Assembly: GCA_037439425.1 (NCBI GenBank)
Contig: JBBIWA010000134.1
Location: forward strand, 1-5,449
Length of the DNA stretch: 5,449 nucleotides
Direction of reading: 5' to 3'
From: JBBIWA01 sp037439425
GTDB taxonomy: Bacteria > Acidobacteriota > Blastocatellia > RBC074
Of the stretch, positions 1-5,449 are shown piece by piece; within the stretch, counting starts at the first letter, position 1, and each line of letters starts with the position of its first letter. The notes beneath the pieces were generated by a model, which saw nothing but the letters and a program-made list of their open reading frames with translations, did no database searches and was not told the DNA's origin. Both the position numbers and the translations under genes were made by a program.

Positions 1-439
1 TCGATCATCTCAATGCCAGTTGGCCGGAGTACAACCAATGGTTTGCGCATCCGTTTCATTGGTCGTGGACACGGCGTCAAATGCGCGAGTGTGCATCGAA
101 GAAACATCTTTCAATTTGTTCAAAAACTTTCGCTACGATCCACTAGCGTGAGGTTCTACGAGGCAAGCTCGTGGCATCTTCAATCCTCGCCTAGTTCCCT
201 GTAGCCCACCAGCGTGAGACTCCACAAGACTTCTCTCGTGGCATCGGCATACAAAAACTTGGGTAATGACAAAGGCTCAAGCCCAGCCTATTCGGAAGGC
301 TGCAACTCTCTCGCACTCCCCCAAGGCAGTTGGGGGATGGTCCAACTCTGGCCTCTCGGCTTGGTGAGCCACCCTCATCAGCGGGGCAGGAAGGTAGGAC
401 CTGAACGATCCCCCAATGCCGCTTCAGGGGATTGGGCCT
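1..439. other. Noncoding, hairpin-rich region with no supported gene
   Basis: No open frame here has recognisable domains. Besides the duplicated element there are perfect stems at 284-289/297-302 (CAGCCT/AGGCTG), 317-324/330-337 (TCCCCCAA/TTGGGGGA, 5-base loop) and 408-413/427-432 (ATCCCC/GGGGAT). The stretch may be debris of mobile elements next to the IS66 relic, or a structured RNA I do not recognise. Confidence 0.45.
141..245. repeat. Two degenerate direct copies of a ~39-bp hairpin-bearing element
   Basis: Copy 1 (141-178) and copy 2 (207-245) share CAC[T/C]AGCGTGAG at the start and CTCGTGGCATC at the end, with a 66-bp period. Each can fold at the same place. Copy 1 pairs 156-162 with 168-174 (CTACGAG/CTCGTGG, one G-T pair). 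Copy 2 pairs 222-229 with 234-241 (CCACAAGA/TCTCGTGG, one mismatch). Keeping the hairpin while the bases drift suggests a REP-like or otherwise structured dispersed element. I cannot name the family. Confidence 0.5.
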
Positions 440-868
440 TCAGCTTTTCACCCTTATCCTGGCGCGCATGGGAATCCGCCCGTGGCCAGGCTTCCTGGCG
501 ACGCTCGCCTTATCCTTGGACTTCTCCTTCTTCACGGTTCCCACCTGATCCTTCGCGGCGGCGTCAGTATTGCCGACCTCATCCTTCTTCTCTTCATCCT
601 GCTTCTCGTCATTCTTCTTCTCCTCATCCTTCGCGGGTTCAGAATCGGCTTTCTTCCGTTTCTCGCTTTTGCGGCCGAAGATCATTTGGCGCAAACGCAG
701 GGGCCTCACCTTCTTGTCTTGCAGCATCCCGACCAAAGAGAGCAGGGTTCGCAACAGCTAGGAGATGACCTTCTTCTCCTGGTCGGACAGTTGGTTTTGC
801 TCGAATTTCTCGATCAATAAATCTACTTCGGCGGGATCAATTCTCGGAATCTTGTCAACCTCTGCCAC
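440..868 (-). pseudogene. IS66-family transposase (TnpC-like), N-terminal relic with in-frame TAG
   Basis: From GTG 868-866 the frame reads 36 residues (starting VAEVDKIPRIDPAEVD), hits TAG at 760-758, and continues in the same frame with LLRTLLSLVGMLQ, then LRLRQMIFGRKSEKRKK, a lysine/glutamate-rich linker and KPGHGRIPMRARIRVKS, ending at TGA 442-440. Known: the leucine-rich helix followed by FGRKSEKR and a GHGR motif is the start of IS66-type transposases, which are about 500 residues long. Seen: the zinc-finger and DDE catalytic parts are absent, and I could not find them in the 439 bases beyond. Inferred: a dead insertion-sequence fragment with one nonsense codon and a 3' truncation. The TAG has no obvious recoding structure. 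The reverse-complement low-complexity reading frames over this region are not genes. Confidence 0.72.
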
Positions 869-1122
869 GGTTTCTCACCATACTTTCTGAGGCCAGGTCG
901 AGGCACTGCCGATTTTCTATCATCTTCAGCCTCTCATTGTCAGCAAATTTTTGCGATGCACAAATCGCTCCCTTAATCACGCACTTTTGCTGCAAGGGTA
1001 CATATAGTGCGAATTTGTGGCCCTTTGGACTTGGGAAGGCTTGAAGCAGGTTTATTCAAGCCCGTGTCGGGTTGTTGCCAGCCGAGCTGAGTTGCTGATT
1101 ATCCCGTGTACAGTATAGTCAA
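869..1122. other. Noncoding spacer between CDF gene and IS66 relic
   Basis: About 250 bp with no credible coding frame on either strand. It contains the hairpin at 1038-1062. I looked for IS66 terminal inverted repeats upstream of the transposase relic and did not recognise any. Confidence 0.5.
1038..1062 (-). terminator. Hairpin downstream of the CDF gene, possible terminator
   Basis: GGCTTGAA (1038-1045) and TTCAAGCC (1055-1062) form a perfect 8-bp stem with a 9-base loop, about 60 bp after the CDF stop codon. No run of T follows on the minus strand, so it is not a classical intrinsic terminator. It could stabilise the mRNA end, act with Rho, or be unrelated to transcription. Confidence 0.35.
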
Positions 1123-2103
1123 TCAACTGCGGTGCGCACGAAGGTTTTTCACCCCTGTAGGTTTTGATGTGTTTGTCGGGTCTGTAAACTCTTGTTCTTT
1201 TGCTTCCTCAGGCAGCGGCTCGACGTGGATCGTCGCAACTACGCGACCGAATTCTTGCTCCAATTGTCGCTCGATCTCTTCGGTGATCGCGTGCGTGGTG
1301 ATGTGATCAGGCTCGATCTCGCGCCTGACGTGCAGGTGCATCTCGATGAACATCTGGTTGCCGCGCCCGCGTGAGCGTATGTCATGGACTGAATGTACGC
1401 CGGGTACGCCCTCCACGATTTGCGCGATGCGTTCGGCAGGCACCGGAGCCGCATCAACCAGCACCGGCACAGTGGACTTAAAGATCTTGTATCCGTTCCA
1501 GGCGATGACTCCCGCCACGCCCAGCGCGAAGACCGGATCAAGCCACACATAACCTGCTCTGATCAGGAACAAACCAACGAGGATCGAGCTGCTCACCAGC
1601 ACATCGCTGCGCGTATGCATGGCATCGGCCACGAGGAACTCGCTTTGCAATCGCTTCCCCTCTCGCTGCTCATATACTGTGACGATCACATTAACCACTA
1701 TCGTCACGATCATCGCGCAGAGGGTGAGCCAGGTGATCTCTGGCGGCAAATCAGGCGGTTGTATCAGCCGTTGGATAGCGCTGAGCGCAATCTGGTAGCA
1801 GGTGACGAAAAGAAAGCCCGCAATCGCAAAGGCAGCGAGCGTTTCAAATTTGGCGTGCCCGTAAGGATGTTCGTCGTCCGGCTCGGCAGTCGCATATTTC
1901 ATAACCACCAGCCCGACGATGTTGTTGAGCGAGTCTACCGACGAATGCACAGCATCGCTGATCACGCTCAGGCTGCCCGCGATGATTCCGGCGATCAACT
2001 TGCCAACCACCACCGTCAGATTCAGCGCCAGCGTCAGCCACAAGACCCGCCGGACGCCATGACGATAAGTTTGGAGACTTAACTCAACTGCTTGGGATTG
2101 CAT
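1123..2103 (-). CDS. Cation diffusion facilitator (CDF) family divalent metal transporter
   Basis: This 326-residue protein matches the usual CDF length of about 300. Known role: dimeric inner-membrane antiporter that moves Zn2+, Fe2+, Mn2+ or similar ions out of the cytoplasm in exchange for protons. Seen: about six hydrophobic segments in residues 18-210. The TM2 motif has His53 and Asp57 (HSSVD) and the TM5 motif His163 and Asp167 (HTRSD), giving an HD-HD transport site. The conserved loop after TM2 has Asp76, His79 and His83 (DEHPYGH), as in the FieF interface site. A cytoplasmic ferredoxin-like C-terminal domain follows at about 211-298, with MHLHV at 255-259. A hydrophilic tail of about 28 residues ends the protein. 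It begins 22 bp after the upstream gene and has no clear Shine-Dalgarno motif, suggesting co-transcription and perhaps translational coupling. The TM2 and TM5 residues fit zinc or related divalent cations, but the exact metal cannot be told. Confidence 0.92.
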   Translation of the reverse strand: MQSQAVELSLQTYRHGVRRVLWLTLALNLTVVVGKLIAGIIAGSLSVISDAVHSSVDSLNNIVGLVVMKYATAEPDDEHPYGHAKFETLAAFAIAGFLFVTCYQIALSAIQRLIQPPDLPPEITWLTLCAMIVTIVVNVIVTVYEQREGKRLQSEFLVADAMHTRSDVLVSSSILVGLFLIRAGYVWLDPVFALGVAGVIAWNGYKIFKSTVPVLVDAAPVPAERIAQIVEGVPGVHSVHDIRSRGRGNQMFIEMHLHVRREIEPDHITTHAITEEIERQLEQEFGRVVATIHVEPLPEEAKEQEFTDPTNTSKPTGVKNLRAHRS

Positions 2104-2125
2104 GCGTCGTCACACTAGCAGGGGA

Positions 2126-4903
2126 TCATCGCCCTACCATCGCCGGTTTGGTCAAACGTTCGAGCTTCTCCATTGACTGCTTCGACCAACCGCCGAAGAC
2201 CTCTGTCACTTTCCTTTGCTCATCCAGCAAAATCGAGAGCGGCACCGAAGCTTCATCCGTGGCGTAAATCTGCGCGATCGCGCGTTCGTCAGCTAAGAAG
2301 ATGGGATAGGTGATGCCAAAGCGCTGGAGATAGGGCGGCACGACTTCCGGGCCATCGGTGTCAATACTGAGTCCCACCACCCTGACGTTATTCGCCTTCA
2401 GTTGCGGCTGCAACCGCTCCAGCTCAGGCATCTCTTTGGCGCAAGGGAGGCACCAGGTCGCCCATAGGTTGAGCAAAATCTTGCTCCCTTTGGGAGCGAG
2501 CGAGCTGAGCAAACCACGGCGACCATCAAGCGTGGTCACTTCAATTGCCGGGAAGGGCTCGCCTTTGCGCAGCTTCAGCGCGCGCAGGAGCAGCTCTTCG
2601 CGTTTGAGTGGATCAGGCAGCCTGGTGCGCTTTTCTTTGATCAACTCGAATTCCTTGCGCCCCTCAACCAGATGCAGCGAGCGGTGTGCGGGAATGTTCT
2701 CAAAACGCTGGATGTGACCCGAAGGCCAGATCACTTCGATCCATTCGGCGCGCGCATCTTTTCCGAGTCCGAAGAGCAAACGTGGATCGTGCTGCGAAAG
2801 ATAGCCTGCGCCGCCCGCTTTGATTTTAGTCAGCGTCCCGGCTGAAGTCTTTACGCGCACCACCGCGCCGAAGGCGTCGCGCCCGCTCTTTGTCCCCTCC
2901 AGCGTTACGCGCAAGAAATTGTTATCCTGCCCGACATTGTTGCGGAAGAGCAGAGCGGCGCGTCCCTGAATCGTCGTCAGAAAGACGTCCAGATCGCCAT
3001 CATTGTCGAAATCAGCAAAGACGGCAGCGCGTCCATCGGTGATTGAATCAATGCCCGACACGCCCGAAATCTCTTTGAATTTCTTGTTGCCCAGATTCAA
3101 GTAGAGCGGGTCGCGCTCGTAGCCGCTGAAGGAGAACCCTTTCTCGAGGATCAGTTGATTTTGATCCTGGCGCAGCACGCCTTTGTCTTTCTGTTGCGTG
3201 TTTTCGTGCGTCACGACCTGACGCCAGAAATGGCTTCAGGTGTCTTTCATCGTCTTGCCGGAGATGAAACCATTGGGGGTGTATATGTCTTCCCAGCCAT
3301 CATTGTCGAAGTCCATGAAGCCGCCGCCCCAGGCCCAACCGCCAGAGAAGCCGCCGACTTCTGCCGTCACATCGCGATACTTGCCATCGCCCAGATTCTC
3401 GTACAGATTGTTCCCCGCTGCCAGTTTCTTGAGCACATTCTCCTGCGGGCTTTGATTGGGGAAGAGACGTCCAAGGATGCGATTGCCTGCCGTCGAAGAC
3501 ATATTCGTCACGTGCAGATCGAGCACTCCATCGTTGTTGTAATCGCCAAATGCCACGCCCATACCGTTGCCCGGATCGAGCACGCCGCGCTCTCTGGCTT
3601 CATCCACAAAATGGTCTCCTTTGTTGATGAACATCGCGTTTTCGCCAAAATCGTTGGCGACATAGAGGTCCTGCTTCCCGTCACCATTCACATCCGCAAA
3701 TGCGGCGGCATAGCTCCAGCGTCGGTCATCCACGCCCCATTTCTTCGCCTCTTCGCGGAACGTGCCGTTGCCTTGATTGATGAAGAGCAGATTGGGCGTG
3801 CCGTTGGTTGCGCGAAACCACGAGTCGGGCACTACCTGACCGTACTGATTGTAAGAGGTGACATAGATGTCCAGCAGCCCATCACCATTGACATCAGCCG
3901 TCGCGGCAGAAAATCCGAAGGCTGAACTCAAGCCGACGCTCGACTCCAACGACACATCGCGGAATTCCAACCTACCATCGGGCACCAGCCGGTTCTCCAG
4001 CAGCACCTGCGGCCCAACGTTGGCAATGAAGATGTCCGCGTCACCATCGTTGTCGTAATCGAGAATGAGCGGCCCCGCGCCACTGGCGAGCGGCCCCACG
4101 CCGGTCTCCTGCGAAGCGTCGCGGAAATGGCCAGCGCCATCGTTGAGGTAAAGATAGTTGCGCGTCGCTGAAGTGACGAACAGGTCCACGAAACCATCCT
4201 GGTTGAAATCGCCCGCTGCTGCGCCGTACCAGACGAAGCCGGTATTGCCCGGCTCGCCGTAGGCTGGAATGGAGATTGCTACCCCTGCCGGATCGCTCAC
4301 CTCGGAGAACAGGTCCACGGTCGCGACGAGCGAATTGAGGTCCATAATCACCAGCTCGCGGATCACCCATTTGTCGTCACGGTTGCGCGCCACCGTAGCC
4401 TCGGCCAAGCCGCGCACCCACTGGCGCCGCTCTTTAGCGTCACGCCCGATCAGGTAGAAAGCGATTTGGCCCCTGCCCGTTGTTCCTCGCTCGTCAAAGC
4501 TAGCATCTTTGAGCTTGAAGCGTGCGTCTTCCAGCTCAGAGAAGTTGTTGAGAAAAGCCGCCCACTGCTTGCTCAATTCCGCGCGCGTCGTAGAACGCTT
4601 ACTGCCAGGCTGATATTGCCAGCCGTGCCGCTGTACCCATTTCACTTCGGGAATCAATGCGGTGGGCTGCGCAGGCAGGGGAGTGACTAACGCAGGATCA
4701 GCAAAAAAATCGGGAATGCGGTGTGTCTCGTAGTCGCGCACAGCGACCGAAAGCTCCAGCAGTTCATTAGCCACTGCTTCTGACCACTCTTCTATCTCTT
4801 CCAGCCTCTTTTGATCTATCTTAATTTGCGGCGTCTGAAGCTGAGCCGCAAACAACGCCAGCGCCAGGCAAATGGTCGTGCATGAATAAATGAATGATTT
4901 CAT
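2126..4903 (-). CDS. Candidate selenoprotein: secreted VCBS/FG-GAP + ASPIC/UnbV + TlpA-like thioredoxin protein (CRTAC1-like), in-frame UGA
   Basis: Seen: reading through one in-frame TGA gives 925 residues. I start at ATG 4903, preceded by AAGGGG at 5-nt spacing, rather than the TTG just upstream. Residues 1 to about 20 form a signal peptide (short basic start, hydrophobic core LALALFAA). Residues 30-200 are an unassigned, partly helical domain. Calcium-type DxDxDGxxD loops start near 232, 282, 337, 404, 454, 531 and 631, marking seven VCBS/FG-GAP repeats of a beta-propeller-like region. An ASPIC/UnbV domain spans about 663-746, and a TlpA/redoxin domain about 781-918 with WCLPC (Cys 818, 821) and a probable cis-Pro near 888. 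The UGA is residue 556, between KDT and SHFWRQVV. Known: such proteins are exported and TlpA domains act as thiol reductases. Inferred: UGA encodes selenocysteine, because the frame and domains continue, a SECIS-like hairpin follows, and the second half alone would lack a signal peptide. Alternatives are a nonsense mutation, a sequencing error, or two separate proteins. The substrate is unknown. Confidence 0.72.
3202..3230 (-). promoter_or_regulatory. Candidate bacterial SECIS hairpin just downstream of UGA
   Basis: In the mRNA, GCGUCA (3224-3219) pairs perfectly with UGACGC (3213-3208) around the five-base loop GGUCG (3218-3214). Below a 2x2 internal loop, UUUC (3230-3227) pairs with GAAA (3205-3202). 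The loop begins 17 nt after the UGA and its first base is G. Known: bacterial SECIS elements lie inside the coding region right after the UGA, with a small apical loop about 16-37 nt away and a G among its first two bases; E. coli fdhF has an AGGUCU loop at nearly the same distance. Inferred: SelB would bind here. A chance 6-bp stem in this interval is possible, so covariation in homologs is the deciding test. Confidence 0.6.
3236..3238 (-). other. In-frame UGA codon, predicted selenocysteine (residue 556)
   Basis: The TGA lies in the same frame as both halves of the long protein gene: eight codons separate it from the GTG (3214-3212) that a gene caller would take as the next start. No frameshift is needed to join them. 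The next codons read SHFWRQVV, which resembles the FWRQVV stretch I recall following the sixth VCBS repeat in related proteins; I am not certain which residue homologs carry at the UGA position. Both complete genes here use TGA as a normal terminator, so general UGA reassignment is unlikely and a local recoding signal would be required. Confidence 0.6.
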
Positions 4904-4908
4904 CAAGG

Positions 4909-4914
4909 CCCCTT
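4909..4914 (-). promoter_or_regulatory. Ribosome binding site of the long secreted-protein gene
   Basis: AAGGGG on the minus strand lies 5 nt upstream of ATG 4903-4901. It decides the start: the TTG at 4906-4904 would leave only 2 nt of spacing and is therefore unlikely. By contrast, the GTG at 3214 that would start a separate second-half gene has no purine-rich motif ahead of it and lies in the loop of the predicted SECIS. Confidence 0.6.
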
Positions 4915-4918
4915 TTTT

Positions 4919-5054
4919 GTCAGTGGTCCTCTGTCAGTAGTCAGGCGCTTACAGCTAATACCGCGCCGGATAATTGAAACCAGCCTCTGGTGTAGCTTGC
5001 GGCAGCCACAACAGCAGGTGATGCTTTAATTGCAACTGGCTACTGACCATTGAC
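4919..5054. repeat. Inverted pair of CAGTAG/CAGTGG-type repeats in the intergenic spacer
   Basis: GTCAGTAG at 4933-4940 is the exact reverse complement of CTACTGAC at 5040-5047. The surroundings also match in reverse: GTCAGTGGTC near 4919-4928 against GTCAATGGTC on the other strand near 5045-5054. The arms lie about 100 bp apart in front of the long secreted-protein gene. Such short degenerate motifs are common in some acidobacterial spacers as I recall them. A miniature element or a folded 5' leader are both possible. No convincing promoter boxes were recognised in this spacer. Confidence 0.45.
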
Positions 5055-5089
5055 GAATAACCAGGTAGGATTAATGAGACGGACAAACT

Positions 5090-5449
5090 TTATGCCTGGC
5101 CGTCAGCCGCCAGTTCAAGCAGACGCTGGCGCAACGTCTCAGCGTCAGGTATCTGATCCAGACCAACACAGAGCTGCTCCAGCGCAGCCAGATCACGCAC
5201 CCGCTCAAGCTCTGGCCCAAGCTCTAGTCCGGGGAAGCGCTTCGTGGCCAACTGCCGCAGCACTTTGGCCAGTGCCGCAATCCCTTCCGCATGCCCCTGC
5301 TCAATCCCTTGCTCAATCCCTCCTTGCAAAATGAATTGATAGACACTCGATTCTTTCAAATCCTCTAACGGTATTATCGTGATCCTCCCTAGCACATCGA
5401 ATATCTCTGCGCGATTGTAACGTAGCCCACCCAACACTACAAAATGCAA
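5090..5449 (-). CDS. Rpn-family / DUF4351-like protein, C-terminal part (5' end outside window)
   Basis: Only the last 119 residues or so are present: the frame is still open at the window edge, so the true start is not seen and the TTG at the edge should not be trusted. Seen: a segment ending LEDLKESSVYQFILQ, then a repetitive linker GGIEQGIEQGHAEGI, then a helical tail of about 65 residues rich in Leu, Glu and Arg with an RFPGLELGPELERV stretch, ending in TAA. Known: this linker-plus-tail layout is typical of Rpn-type PD-(D/E)XK recombination-promoting nucleases (putative transposases) and DUF4351 proteins; the catalytic domain would lie in the missing N-terminal part. It is separated from the next gene by 186 bp and is probably an independent unit. 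Rpn-type genes are often multicopy, so a role in DNA mobility is plausible but not shown here. Confidence 0.6.
   Translation of the reverse strand: MHFVVLGGLRYNRAEIFDVLGRITIIPLEDLKESSVYQFILQGGIEQGIEQGHAEGIAALAKVLRQLATKRFPGLELGPELERVRDLAALEQLCVGLDQIPDAETLRQRLLELAADGQA

Noticed and set aside
1..204. A small plus-strand protein at 13-204
   Set aside because: No recognisable motif or ribosome binding site, and its 3' part overlaps the hairpin-bearing repeat.
214..820. Long plus-strand frames with Ser- and Leu-rich low-complexity products
   Set aside because: They are the complement of the Lys/Glu-rich linker of the IS66 transposase relic and have no independent support.
1393..2082. A 229-codon plus-strand open frame opposite the CDF gene
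   Set aside because: The minus-strand frame has all CDF metal-site motifs. The plus-strand product is a Gln/His/Arg-rich string without membrane segments or known motifs.
3236..3238. A frameshift as the cause of the split long gene
   Set aside because: Both halves are in the same frame: the stop and the downstream GTG are exactly 24 bases apart and the codons between them read sensibly.
3236..3238. Genome-wide UGA reassignment (for example to Trp or Gly)
   Set aside because: The CDF gene and the long gene itself both end in TGA at sensible places, and tryptophans are coded by TGG, so the standard code applies.
3155..3925. A 256-codon open frame on the plus strand opposite the long secreted-protein gene
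   Set aside because: It is antisense to VCBS repeats whose DxDxDG motifs clearly fix the real frame; it shows no recognisable domain and is best explained by the base composition of the real gene.
1..5449. CRISPR array, tRNA or rRNA genes
   Set aside because: No regularly spaced identical repeats, no tRNA cloverleaf signature such as GGTTCGA in a proper context, and no conserved rRNA segments were seen.

Overview
The window looks like a bacterial chromosome of moderately high GC. A large secreted FG-GAP/VCBS + ASPIC/UnbV protein, an Rpn/DUF4351-type protein and noncoding stretches with degenerate CAGTAGTCAGTGG-like repeats would suit an Acidobacteriota (Blastocatellia-like) genome. That placement is inference from gene content and general style; there is no rRNA or other marker here. 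All supported genes are on the minus strand.

Layout from right to left, in the direction of transcription: (1) 5449-5090, the C-terminal part of an Rpn-family/DUF4351-like protein cut by the window edge. (2) 5089-4904, a 186-bp spacer with an inverted pair of CAGTAG/CAGTGG-type repeats. (3) 4903-2126, one very long secreted protein: signal peptide, unassigned N-terminal domain, seven VCBS/FG-GAP calcium-loop repeats, an ASPIC/UnbV domain and a C-terminal TlpA-like thioredoxin domain with WCLPC. (4) 2103-1123, a cation diffusion facilitator (CDF) metal transporter 22 bp downstream, probably the same transcript. (5) 1122-869, noncoding, with a perfect 8-bp hairpin. (6) 868-440, a decayed IS66-family transposase N-terminus with an in-frame TAG and no remaining catalytic part. 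(7) 439-1, no credible gene, but a series of hairpins including a duplicated ~39-bp element.

The main discovery is in region 3. The gene is interrupted by one in-frame UGA (3238-3236), so naive gene calling gives two proteins of about 555 and 362 residues. The reading frame does not change, the amino-acid sequence continues sensibly through the stop (KDT-U-SHFWRQVV), the seventh VCBS repeat follows, and the downstream half would have no signal peptide if made alone. Seventeen nucleotides after the UGA the mRNA can form a perfect 6-bp stem capped by the loop GGUCG, flanked by a 4-bp lower stem. This fits the geometry of bacterial SECIS elements such as E. coli fdhF (apical GGUC, nearly the same distance). 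The best explanation I see is a selenoprotein: a secreted VCBS/ASPIC protein with selenocysteine at residue 556 and its own thioredoxin domain. The mature protein would have only two cysteines, both in WCLPC, so the Sec would be the only other thiol/selenol-type residue. A nonsense mutation or sequencing error is the competing explanation.

How the genes may work together is not shown directly. The secreted protein and the CDF exporter are closely spaced and may form a small cell-envelope unit. No selA, selB, selC or selD gene is in this window, so the cell's ability to insert Sec cannot be judged here.
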